Notes under the pieces: model-generated
Seen by the model: only the letters and a program-made list of their open reading frames with translations
The model's database searches: none
What the model was told of the DNA's origin: nothing
Assembly: GCA_041689775.1 (NCBI GenBank)
Contig: JBDNFP010000114.1
Coordinates: forward strand, 1-60,404
Reading direction: 5' to 3'
DNA from: JBDNFP01 sp041689775
Lineage (GTDB): Bacteria; Bacteroidota; Bacteroidia; Cytophagales; Spirosomataceae
Length of the DNA stretch: 60,404 nt
Shown here: positions 51,387 through 59,765 of the stretch, in pieces
Numbering within the stretch: position 1 is the stretch's first letter
Layout: each line of letters starts with the position of its first letter
Position numbers and translations under genes: made by a program

Positions 51387-53837
51387 TTATCTAATCGAAC
51401 GAAAGGCTAGTAAGGTAAGAATGAGTGTCATTAGTGTTGATGTAACGGCGACACCTTGTTGTAAAATTTGCTGTGGGGATAATTCTGCACCTGATTTTAC
51501 CGGGACATAAATTTCTGACCCTGGCTCAACTTTGGGGTATACATTGAAAGCCAAAAATTTTCGAGTCCTATCCACAGATCCATTTGGATATTTAACGTAG
51601 GCACTTCTGCGCAATGATTTCCTTGTAAATCCACCAGATTGAGAAACGTAATCTAAAAAAGACATTCTGTCGTTATATTTTACAGTGGTAGGGTACAGAA
51701 GTTCCCCCTTTACCTGAACCGTTTCCAGCCTCTTTGGAATACGGATGATATCCTCCTCCTGAATGATCAGATTTTCGTCTGAATTTGGATTTTTTATTAT
51801 TTTATCGAGCTGAATACCAATAAATTCTTGTCGAGTTTCACCTGTTCCGCCAACGTCGAAGGCCCCGCCTTTTACATCGTTTGAAATTTGCCCAATAGCA
51901 TTGGCAGTTTGCTGTGCCTCAAACTCGGATACTGGTGTGGTTCTGATAAGGGTCGCTCCTTGTAAATAAGCTAAGTCAGTGAGCCCACCCGAACGACGAA
52001 TTAAATCGGTTATCTTTTCATTCTTACTAGCAATTCCATACTGACCGGGATTCAAAAACTCACCTTCCAATAGGATGAATTGTTGTTCCTGGTAGTTGGG
52101 TGACTTTCTTACGATTACTTCATCAAAAGGCATTAAAGGAAACCCACTGCCATTGAGGGATAGATCTCGGCTAACGTCAAATTGATAAACTTCTGAAATT
52201 AATGCATCGGCAGACTTGGCATCTGAATTCCTAACCCGACGAACTACCTCTACCTGAGAAGACTTAGCGGATTCTTTAAATCCACCAGCCCTTACAATCA
52301 AATCTTCGAGCGTCATATTAGACATATAAGGGAAGTTGCCACCATTATCCCCAATTGTTTTATTATTTACCTCTCCTTGGATATGGACCGTTGATATTTC
52401 AGCCAAATCAAACTTTGACGGAATCGTTATAATATCTAACCTAGTCAAGAGAAGATCAGGGACTTTATTGTTAAGGATATCCGTAAGGTTTAGTGAAATA
52501 TTTTCAACGGATTGGTCAGGTCGGGTTCTGGTGATATTGATTCTGCCAACGAATGCGTCTTCACGAAGTCCCAAGGCGTGATCAAGAAGAATCTTCAAGC
52601 TCGGGTTATTATCAATTGAATATTCTCCCGGACGCATTACGGCACCCTGGATTGTTACAATATTTTCAAAACGGTCAATAATTGTTTCTACTGCTATTTC
52701 ATCGCCTGTTTCTAGACCAAAGCTATCGTATTTCTCCTTAGAAACATCGACAATACGACGTTGCCCATTCGCGATCCTGTAAACTTTGACTTGGTCTTTA
52801 AATGCATTTTCTCTAAATCCACCAGCATAATTGAGCATATCTTTTAGAGTTTCTCCCTCCTTGGCTTCGTAGATCCCTGGTTTCTTGACAATTCCAGTTA
52901 GCTCAACTCGCTTTTTGTAGTAACCAACATTGACGTTGTCGTTACTTTGAAGGCGAATATCACCCGATAATGTGCCTCTGGTCAGATAGTCGTAAACATC
53001 AAAAGTAGACACTACCTTATTATTCCTGATCACCCTAATCTCCCTGAAGGATCCAATTTCATTCGGCCCTCCTGCTTGATAAAGTGCGTTGAAGGCGGAT
53101 GATAAGGATGTTAAAGTGTATGTGCCAGGGTTAATAACCTCACCAGTAACAAAAACGTTAATGGAGCGAATCTGACCTAAGGTCAGCATTAATTTGGTAG
53201 GAGCAGCCTGACCATTTGAACCAAGCAGGCTGGGAACAAACTTGGAGAAGCGATCGAGTAGGATTTTTTGAGCTTCCTCAATGGATTTTCCTCCTAAATT
53301 CACATTTCCAACCCTGGGTATAGATACAAACCCATCCCTGTTAACGGTCAAATCTTGGTCAGGAAGCTGGGCGTAGCCATAAATATATAAATTAAGGTTA
53401 TCCTCAGGCCCAATTGTGTAGTCACGGGGTGTCGCAATTAATTGATCCGGAATTGGGTTGAAAGTCTTGTTGGCGAATACAGAATATCCGAATATCTTTT
53501 CCCTTTGCGCAATTTTTTCTTGTTCTGCTTGTGAAATAGCCGTTTTTTTGGCGTCATTCTCGCTTTCTTGGGCGGCACGTAGGGCGTCCTCTGTATTCGA
53601 TTTATTATTCAGACTATTCTCTGAGGCAGGGATATTTGCTGCTGGTTGGCCACTTTTAACGTCATTAATAGTGCCTTGGCTGGTTGTTCCCTGCGTGCTA
53701 GATGGCGCGGTGGTTGTGGTTGGAGCAGCCGGGGCTGGTGCGTTTCCTTGCGAATGGGCTCGTAGCGATGGTAAAGATAAGACCAATGCTAATAGCACTA
53801 TTATTTTCTGATACATTGCGGGGGTATTCAGGTTCAT
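51387..53837 (-). CDS. SLBB-domain polysaccharide export protein (Wza-like), six SLBB repeats
   Basis: 816-residue outer-membrane exporter. Residues 1-30 are a signal peptide; an alternative ATG at 53816 (MYQKIIVLL) gives a shorter one. A Pro/Ala/Thr-rich stretch (31-60) and a charged helix (80-115) precede the poly-export domain (about 135-220). Six SLBB-type beta-grasp repeats follow near 228, 311, 394, 484, 588 and 707 (VTGEVINPGTY, TGIVKKPGIY, QGAVMRPGEY and so on). The C-terminus (795-816) is a hydrophobic helix. Unlike E. coli Wza it has no lipobox and carries more SLBB repeats. First gene of the export operon. Confidence 0.93.
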   Translation of the reverse strand: MNLNTPAMYQKIIVLLALVLSLPSLRAHSQGNAPAPAAPTTTTAPSSTQGTTSQGTINDVKSGQPAANIPASENSLNNKSNTEDALRAAQESENDAKKTAISQAEQEKIAQREKIFGYSVFANKTFNPIPDQLIATPRDYTIGPEDNLNLYIYGYAQLPDQDLTVNRDGFVSIPRVGNVNLGGKSIEEAQKILLDRFSKFVPSLLGSNGQAAPTKLMLTLGQIRSINVFVTGEVINPGTYTLTSLSSAFNALYQAGGPNEIGSFREIRVIRNNKVVSTFDVYDYLTRGTLSGDIRLQSNDNVNVGYYKKRVELTGIVKKPGIYEAKEGETLKDMLNYAGGFRENAFKDQVKVYRIANGQRRIVDVSKEKYDSFGLETGDEIAVETIIDRFENIVTIQGAVMRPGEYSIDNNPSLKILLDHALGLREDAFVGRINITRTRPDQSVENISLNLTDILNNKVPDLLLTRLDIITIPSKFDLAEISTVHIQGEVNNKTIGDNGGNFPYMSNMTLEDLIVRAGGFKESAKSSQVEVVRRVRNSDAKSADALISEVYQFDVSRDLSLNGSGFPLMPFDEVIVRKSPNYQEQQFILLEGEFLNPGQYGIASKNEKITDLIRRSGGLTDLAYLQGATLIRTTPVSEFEAQQTANAIGQISNDVKGGAFDVGGTGETRQEFIGIQLDKIIKNPNSDENLIIQEEDIIRIPKRLETVQVKGELLYPTTVKYNDRMSFLDYVSQSGGFTRKSLRRSAYVKYPNGSVDRTRKFLAFNVYPKVEPGSEIYVPVKSGAELSPQQILQQGVAVTSTLMTLILTLLAFRSIR

Positions 53838-53927
53838 AAAAATGAAAATTGTGACACGTATAGTAGGACCAGTAATGATTGAAGTGGTTATGCTTACTTA
53901 CGATTTGAGAGAATCTGTCTTTTAAAA

Positions 53928-53942
53928 GTACAAATCTTGTAC
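53928..53942. promoter_or_regulatory. Short palindrome upstream of the polysaccharide locus
   Basis: GTACAA-ATC-TTGTAC, 6-bp arms, in the 258-base divergent gap between the Wza-like gene (start 53837) and parE (start 54096). It may be an operator for the export operon. No clear -7 box was found for the minus direction here. Confidence 0.3.
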
Positions 53943-54052
53943 AAAAAAACTGAAAGGGCAAAGTAAATCACATTTTTCCTTCTTTTAAAGAGTTTCTACT
54001 TTAAGGAAACCAAGGATGATGCCGAATTAGCCTATTAAACTCAAAAGAGTGT

Positions 54053-54060
54053 TAGATTTG
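54053..54060 (+). promoter_or_regulatory. Putative -7 box (TAGATTTG) of parE
   Basis: TAGATTTG fits TAnnTTTG and ends 35 bases before the parE ATG. TTAG at 54027-54030 lies 22 bases upstream and is a weak match to the -33 element. Confidence 0.4.
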
Positions 54061-54095
54061 CTTTGAAAATCGTGTATCGAAAATAATATTTTTAG

Positions 54096-55970
54096 ATGGC
54101 AGACAGTAGTAAGGTCGATTATGATGAAAGTAGTATCCGGTCATTAGACTGGAAAGAGCACATTCGCTTGCGGCCCGGTATGTACATTGGGAAGCTTGGG
54201 GATGGAGCTTCTGTGGATGATGGTATTTATGTTCTCGTCAAGGAAATCATGGACAATTCCATTGATGAACATATGATGGGGAATGGAAAGGTAATTGATA
54301 TCAAGATTTCAGAGCATCGAGTAGAAGTGCGGGATTATGGCCGTGGTATTCCCCTTGGTAAAGTGATTGATTGTGTTTCTAAAATAAACACTGGGGGTAA
54401 GTACGACTCCGGAGCATTTCAAAAGTCAGTGGGCTTAAATGGAGTAGGTACTAAGGCTGTAAATGCCCTTTCGAGTTATTTTAAAGTACAGTCTTTCCGG
54501 GAAGGAAAAACCAAGTGGGCTGAATTTAATCAGGGAGAGTTAAGTTCAGAATCAAACGAAGAGACCTCTACCGGTAAGAATGGAACCTTTATCGCCTTCG
54601 AGCCAGATAATGTAATCTTTAAAAACTTTAAATATATCCCACAGTACTTAGATAGCATGATCAGGAACTATTGCTATCTGAACGCGGGGCTGATTATAAC
54701 GTTTAACGGGCAAAAGTACTTTTCACAAAATGGATTACTAGATTTACTTCGGGACAAGACAGATCCGGAGTCAATCAGGTACCCCATTATCCATCTGAAA
54801 GGGGAGGATATTGAGCTAGCTATGACTCATGGCAACCAATATGGTGAGGAGTATTACTCCTTTGTGAATGGTCAGTATACCACGCAAGGAGGGACGCACC
54901 TGGCGGCATTTAGAGAATCAATTGTTAGGTTAATGCGGGAGCACTTTGGTAAGGATTATGCCCCGGAAGATGTACGGAGTTCCATCGTAGCCGCTATTGC
55001 CATCAGGGTGCAAGAGCCTATTTTTGAATCACAGACTAAGACTAAGCTTGGGTCTAATACACTCTCACCTGACCCAAATAGCCAGACCATTCGTTCTTTT
55101 ATCAACGATTTTATAAAGGAGCGTCTTGATAATTATTTGCACATGAACCCCGAATCTCGTGATGCAATCAAGAAAAGAATAGAGCAATCGGAACGAGAAA
55201 GGAAGGATTTGGCGGGGATTAAAAAATTGGCGAACGAACGTGCCAAAAAGGCCAATCTTCACAACAAGAAACTTCGTGATTGCCGACAACACCTTACGGA
55301 TGCCAAATTGGAGGAGCGTTTTAATACAACCCTTTTTATTACGGAGGGAGATTCAGCGAGTGGGTCAATTACCAAATCTCGTAATGTCCAAACCCAGGCA
55401 GTTTTTAGTTTACGTGGTAAGCCACTCAACTGTTTTGGCTTGAATAAAAAAGTAGTGTACGAAAATGAAGAGTTTAATCTACTTCAACACGCGCTTGATA
55501 TTGAGAATGGAATTGAAAATTTACGTTATAACAGAATTGTAATCGCCACCGACGCAGACGTAGACGGGATGCACATCCGGTTATTAATTATGACTTTCTT
55601 TCTTCAATTCTTCCCCGACTTGGTAAGAAATGGGCATCTTTACATATTGGAAACTCCATTATTCAGAGTTCGGAATAAAAAAGAAACAATCTATTGTTAT
55701 TCCGAAGAAGAAAAGCAAGGAGCTATTAAGAAACTAGGAAGCAAGCCCGAAATCACCCGCTTTAAAGGATTAGGTGAGATTTCGCCTGATGAGTTTGGGA
55801 AGTTTATCGGGGAAGATATGCTCCTTGAACCGATTATTTTGCAAAAGGAAACCTCGATCCAAAAACTTCTAGCATATTTCATGGGGAAAAACTCACCTGA
55901 TCGACAGAAATTCATTATTGATAATCTGAAAGTAGAAAAGAATAGCGAAGACCTTGTGTCGGCGGTGTAG
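54096..55970 (+). CDS. parE: DNA topoisomerase IV subunit B
   Basis: 624-residue ATPase subunit of a type IIA topoisomerase that separates replicated chromosomes. GHKL ATPase motifs: EIMDNSIDEH (Glu50, Asn54), RDYGRGIP (Asp80) and GLNGVGTKAVN; the transducer contains QTKTKLG. The TOPRIM domain has TEGDSASGS and DADVDGMHIR, then the C-terminal RFKGLGEI. Length and wording fit Bacteroidota ParE rather than GyrB, which is longer in other groups, but GyrB cannot be wholly excluded. The expected parC is not adjacent in this window; the next gene is pheA. Confidence 0.88.
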   Translation: MADSSKVDYDESSIRSLDWKEHIRLRPGMYIGKLGDGASVDDGIYVLVKEIMDNSIDEHMMGNGKVIDIKISEHRVEVRDYGRGIPLGKVIDCVSKINTGGKYDSGAFQKSVGLNGVGTKAVNALSSYFKVQSFREGKTKWAEFNQGELSSESNEETSTGKNGTFIAFEPDNVIFKNFKYIPQYLDSMIRNYCYLNAGLIITFNGQKYFSQNGLLDLLRDKTDPESIRYPIIHLKGEDIELAMTHGNQYGEEYYSFVNGQYTTQGGTHLAAFRESIVRLMREHFGKDYAPEDVRSSIVAAIAIRVQEPIFESQTKTKLGSNTLSPDPNSQTIRSFINDFIKERLDNYLHMNPESRDAIKKRIEQSERERKDLAGIKKLANERAKKANLHNKKLRDCRQHLTDAKLEERFNTTLFITEGDSASGSITKSRNVQTQAVFSLRGKPLNCFGLNKKVVYENEEFNLLQHALDIENGIENLRYNRIVIATDADVDGMHIRLLIMTFFLQFFPDLVRNGHLYILETPLFRVRNKKETIYCYSEEEKQGAIKKLGSKPEITRFKGLGEISPDEFGKFIGEDMLLEPIILQKETSIQKLLAYFMGKNSPDRQKFIIDNLKVEKNSEDLVSAV

Positions 55971-56006
55971 CTTTCAAACTTTATTTTTTACCTTCTTCTT
56001 AAACCT

Positions 56007-57080
56007 GTGGAATTACAAGAACTTCGAAAGGAAATTGATGCATTAGACGACGAACTCCTGGTATTGTTGAATAGCAGAATGGAGTATGTAAAGAAGGTTG
56101 GCGAATTAAAGCGTTCGCAAAAAACAATTATCTATCGGCCCGAAAGAGAAAAGCAAATACTCGATCGATTGTTTAAGCAAAATAAGGGTTTACTTACAAG
56201 AGCGGCCATAGATGCTATTTTTCTTGAAATTTTTGCCGTTGCGCGTAATCTTGAATTACCCGAGCTAATTGCCTATTTAGGTCCTGAGGGGAGTTTTACT
56301 CACCAAGCCGCCGAGAGCCGATTTGGTGGAATGAGCGAGTACCTCGTTTTACCAACTATTCATTCTATTTTTGATAGTGTCGAAACAGGTAGAGCAAGGT
56401 TTGGCGTTGTTCCGATCGAGAACAATCAAGAGGGAGTAGTAGGCGAAACCGTTGATTTACTCCGTGAAAAAGAATTACATATTGCCGCTGAAGTCTTTCT
56501 ATCTATTCACTTCGCGTTCGCTTCACAGTCTGATTCCTTGACTGATATAAAGCGGATATATTCCAAAGACATTGCTTTTCGGCAGTGTAGCAAGTTCTTG
56601 CGGGAGTACTTTGAGAATAATAACATAGAATTGATTCCGGTAGAGTCAACGTCAAAGGCGGCCAAGCTCGCCTTTAAAGAGCAAGATTCGGCCGCCATTT
56701 GCTCGCACATCGCGGCCAGAATGTACGGAGTTCCTGTTTTGTTTGACAATATTGGGGATAGTGATCAGAATAGAACCCGTTTCTTGATCATTTCGAAAGA
56801 TTTTCAAAATCAGAAAAGTCAATCAGATAAGACCACAATTATTGCAAACTTGCCTAATACTCATAAACCCGGGGTGCTATTCGATTTCCTTAAAGACTTT
56901 CACAACCGGGGTATTAATTTAAGTAAAATCGAAAGCCGCCCGCTCCGGCAAGGTTCTTCTTTCCGCTACTGGTTTTTGGTTGAGTTAGAGGGGCATTATG
57001 AAGACAAGCCCATCAAAGAGATTTTGGAAAAGCACGGAAGCCACATAAAAATTCTTGGTAGTTACGTTCGGGTTTCTTAA
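56007..57080 (+). CDS. pheA: Bifunctional chorismate mutase/prephenate dehydratase (P-protein)
   Basis: 357-residue cytosolic enzyme converting chorismate through prephenate to phenylpyruvate for phenylalanine synthesis. AroQ chorismate mutase 1-83 (Arg7, Asp11, Arg24, then EREKQIL); prephenate dehydratase about 88-265 (YLGPEGSFTHQAA, PIENNQEG, ESTSKAAKLA, and TRFLII with the catalytic Thr); ACT domain about 278-355 with ESRP, the phenylalanine-feedback site. Start is GTG at 56007. The last six codons form the left arm of a 17-bp-arm hairpin shared with ribF. Confidence 0.95.
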   Translation: MELQELRKEIDALDDELLVLLNSRMEYVKKVGELKRSQKTIIYRPEREKQILDRLFKQNKGLLTRAAIDAIFLEIFAVARNLELPELIAYLGPEGSFTHQAAESRFGGMSEYLVLPTIHSIFDSVETGRARFGVVPIENNQEGVVGETVDLLREKELHIAAEVFLSIHFAFASQSDSLTDIKRIYSKDIAFRQCSKFLREYFENNNIELIPVESTSKAAKLAFKEQDSAAICSHIAARMYGVPVLFDNIGDSDQNRTRFLIISKDFQNQKSQSDKTTIIANLPNTHKPGVLFDFLKDFHNRGINLSKIESRPLRQGSSFRYWFLVELEGHYEDKPIKEILEKHGSHIKILGSYVRVS

Positions 57081-57099
57081 CCGAAACCCGAACGTAACT
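57060..57099. terminator. Hairpin at the pheA/ribF convergent junction
   Basis: Arms 57060-57076 and 57083-57099 are exact reverse complements of 17 bases, loop TTAACC. The left arm covers the last codons of pheA and the loop contains its TAA (57078-57080). ribF ends 12 bases beyond. Likely bidirectional terminator. Confidence 0.75.
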
Positions 57100-57111
57100 T
57101 ATTTCTTGCTC

Positions 57112-58044
57112 CTACTTGTCCATCATTTGAGCTTGGGCAATTTCTTTATCAGTTGTTATTTGCCTTACGAGGTTGTCAAGGCTATCAAATTTCATTTCTG
57201 GTCGTAAATAATGAAGTAATCGTATTTCCAGGTGTTCTCCGTATATATCCTCCTGAAAATCGAATAAATGCGCTTCTATGGTACGGTTGGAACCATCTAC
57301 GGTAGGACGAATACCTATATTGAGCATGCCCTTGTAAAGTTGGCCCCTGAGCACCGCCTCAATTGCGTATACACCATTAACTGGTATTAGTTTGTAGTTT
57401 TCCTTTATTTCAACATTCGCGGTAGGAAAACCTAGTTTTCGACCTAACTGTTTTCCTTTTACCACTAAGCCAGAGAAACGATAGGGGAGACCTAGTAATT
57501 CATTAGCTTCTGTAACATTTCCTTTGAGTAGCGCTTTGCGAATTCTGGTTGAACTAATAGCCAAAGCATCAATATCTTGTCGAGGGATTTCTTCTACATC
57601 AAAACCAAACGATGGAGCGACCTTTTGTAGGAACTCAAAGCTACCTTCGCGGTTTCGGCCGAATCGGTGATCGTACCCGATAACGAACTTCTTGGTACCA
57701 ATATAATCTACTAATACTTGCTGGATGAACTCAGAAGGAGATAGTTCAGAAAACGAGCGAGTGAATGGTGTAATGATTAAATGATCAATGCCAAGAGATT
57801 CAAATAGTTGTATTTTTTCATCAATGGTCGATAGCAATTGCAGACCATGGCTATCCTCCGAAACAATCATGCGCGGGTGGGGCCAAAAAGTAAGTACTAC
57901 CGTTTCTCCATGTACATTTTTAGAAATTTCCTTTAATCGACTTAATATTTTTTGGTGTCCCTGATGAACTCCGTCAAATGTGCCGCTGGTAACAATGGCA
58001 TTGGGGAGTTTTTTAAATGTTTCAAGGGTATGATATACCTTCAT
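57112..58044 (-). CDS. ribF: Bifunctional riboflavin kinase/FAD synthetase
   Basis: 310-residue enzyme making FMN from riboflavin and FAD from FMN. The N-terminal FAD synthetase (about 15-150) has TSGTFDGVHQGHQ and the RKALLKG motif; the C-terminal flavokinase (about 185-305) has KLGFPTANV and NIGIRPT. The ATGA start overlaps the truB stop by 4 bases. Part of the ftsX-DUF3098-uppP-truB-ribF run. No FMN riboswitch was seen. Confidence 0.95.
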   Translation of the reverse strand: MKVYHTLETFKKLPNAIVTSGTFDGVHQGHQKILSRLKEISKNVHGETVVLTFWPHPRMIVSEDSHGLQLLSTIDEKIQLFESLGIDHLIITPFTRSFSELSPSEFIQQVLVDYIGTKKFVIGYDHRFGRNREGSFEFLQKVAPSFGFDVEEIPRQDIDALAISSTRIRKALLKGNVTEANELLGLPYRFSGLVVKGKQLGRKLGFPTANVEIKENYKLIPVNGVYAIEAVLRGQLYKGMLNIGIRPTVDGSNRTIEAHLFDFQEDIYGEHLEIRLLHYLRPEMKFDSLDNLVRQITTDKEIAQAQMMDK

Positions 58045-58751
58045 ATATCCTCATTTAGATTCCATTCAGTCCTCCTTTTTTGGATAAAATCAGTGAGCTG
58101 ATGAGCGTTATCAATGTGAAAGTTTCCAATCCGGGTTCTTCTTAGGGAAGATAAATAGGCTCCACTTTGGAGTAGTTGTCCAAAATCCCTCACGAGACTC
58201 CTGACGTAGGTACCTTTCGTGCAAATAATTCTAAAATTAACCATTGGGAAATCAGAGGCGTCTACCTCAAATTGAGATACTGTAACTTCCCTTGGTTTTA
58301 CTTCGACGGTTTCACCCCTGCGGGCCTTTTTGTAAAGACGCTCGCCGTTCATTCGAATGGCCGAATATATAGGCGGTAGTTGTTGTAAGGTTCCGGTAAG
58401 CTGCTTTGCTACCGTATGAAGGTCAGATTCAGTAATATGATCAACGGGATATTCCTGATCAAACTCAGTTTCGAGGTCAATGGATGGAGTAGTTTTTCCA
58501 AGAAAAAGGGTGCCGGTATATTCTTTTTCCTGGGCTTGGTAGGAATCTATCTGCTTGGTCATTTTACCGGTGCAAAGAATTAATAACCCGGTAGCAAGTG
58601 GATCAAGCGTGCCCGCGTGTCCTATTTTTTTGAATTTGCATCCGTACTTTAACTTATTCACTACGTCGAATGAAGTCCATGTGAGAGGCTTATCAATTAA
58701 TATCATTTCACCTTCATCAGGAGTCTCAATTATATTCTTAGGGTTATTCAT
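58041..58751 (-). CDS. truB: tRNA pseudouridine55 synthase
   Basis: Isomerises U55 in the T-loop of tRNA; 236 residues, the core domain without the C-terminal PUA extension of E. coli TruB. The catalytic Asp50 is in GHAGTLDPLATGLL, and the motifs KPLTWTSFDV, EYTGTLFLG and PPIYSAIRMNGERLY are present. I use the ATG at 58751, which directly follows the uppP stop; a TTG three codons upstream would overlap it. Overlaps ribF by 4 bases. Confidence 0.95.
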   Translation of the reverse strand: MNNPKNIIETPDEGEMILIDKPLTWTSFDVVNKLKYGCKFKKIGHAGTLDPLATGLLILCTGKMTKQIDSYQAQEKEYTGTLFLGKTTPSIDLETEFDQEYPVDHITESDLHTVAKQLTGTLQQLPPIYSAIRMNGERLYKKARRGETVEVKPREVTVSQFEVDASDFPMVNFRIICTKGTYVRSLVRDFGQLLQSGAYLSSLRRTRIGNFHIDNAHQLTDFIQKRRTEWNLNEDI

Positions 58752-58752
58752 T

Positions 58753-59532
58753 CTAAACAATTTCTAGTTTGTAGCCCATAGCTACCAATGTAAGGAGAAT
58801 TATACCAAGAATAATTCTGTAATATCCAAAGACTTTAAAACCATACTTGGTCAGGAAGTTTATAAAAAAACGGATGGCCATCATCGCTACTATAAACGCA
58901 ACGAGGTTTCCTAGCAATAAGATTTTAATATCACCCGGTTGAATAACTTCGTAGGTTTTAAGAAACTTATAACCAGCGGCGGCTGCCATGGTAGGTACAG
59001 CCAGGAAGAAAGAAAATTCAGCAGATTGCTTCCGGGTAAGCCCTTGAAACATACCACCAATAATGGTCGCAGCCGAACGAGAAACACCAGGTACCATGGC
59101 AATACACTGGTAAAAACCAATTTTCAAGGCTTCTGGGTAAGTAATCTCTCTGTCTTTGGGATAATCGTTGGCAATACGGTCTATAAATACGAGGATAATA
59201 CCACCTACCAGAAGGGATATGGCCACCACAACTACATTTTCTAACAGGGCGTCAATGTAATCATTGAGCAACAAACCAATGACTGCCGCTGGAATGAAGG
59301 CCACAAACAGCTTGTAGTAGAAATCAGCTGTTTGTAAGAATTTGCGAGTGTAGAGCACAATAACTGATAGGATGGCTCCGAACTGGATATTAACTGTGAA
59401 CATTTTTGTGAACTCGGAATGACTAATACCCATGAATGAAGAGGCAATGATCATATGACCGGTGGATGAAACCGGTAAAAACTCGGTTATTCCCTCAATA
59501 ATTGCGAGAATGATGGCTTGCCAGATAGTCAT
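58753..59532 (-). CDS. uppP: Undecaprenyl-diphosphatase (UppP/BacA)
   Basis: 259-residue inner-membrane phosphatase that recycles undecaprenyl pyrophosphate to the carrier phosphate used by peptidoglycan and by the nearby surface-glycan pathway. About seven to eight helices; the catalytic EGITEFLPVSSTGH is at 13-26 and PGVSRSAATI carries the second motif with the key Arg and Ser. Its ATGA start overlaps the DUF3098 stop by 4 bases. Confidence 0.95.
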   Translation of the reverse strand: MTIWQAIILAIIEGITEFLPVSSTGHMIIASSFMGISHSEFTKMFTVNIQFGAILSVIVLYTRKFLQTADFYYKLFVAFIPAAVIGLLLNDYIDALLENVVVVAISLLVGGIILVFIDRIANDYPKDREITYPEALKIGFYQCIAMVPGVSRSAATIIGGMFQGLTRKQSAEFSFFLAVPTMAAAAGYKFLKTYEVIQPGDIKILLLGNLVAFIVAMMAIRFFINFLTKYGFKVFGYYRIILGIILLTLVAMGYKLEIV

Positions 59533-59744
59533 TTAGTAGATGGTTTGCGGAGTATTGCCCAAAATTCGATAACAAACCCAATGACTGTAACGATTGGGCC
59601 TACGGTAAGTCCGAGCGTGCCGAAACCGAACTCCTCAGAGTCGAGGCTCATGATAAAAAAACCAAGGAGAATAAGGGAAAGCCCAAGTAGCATTAATCGA
59701 TAATTACTGCCGACAAATGGGAGATTATTTTTTTTTAAACTCAT
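59529..59744 (-). CDS. DUF3098 family small membrane protein
   Basis: 71-residue protein with two hydrophobic helices (about 15-33 and 44-64) joined by a short acidic loop (SLDSEEFGFGT). The DUF3098 family lies between ftsX and uppP in Bacteroidota, as here. Function is unknown; its position suggests cell-envelope or division work. Overlaps uppP by 4 bases and lies 21 bases after ftsX. Confidence 0.85.
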   Translation of the reverse strand: MSLKKNNLPFVGSNYRLMLLGLSLILLGFFIMSLDSEEFGFGTLGLTVGPIVTVIGFVIEFWAILRKPSTK

Positions 59745-59765
59745 GTTGAAAAGATATTAAAAAGG

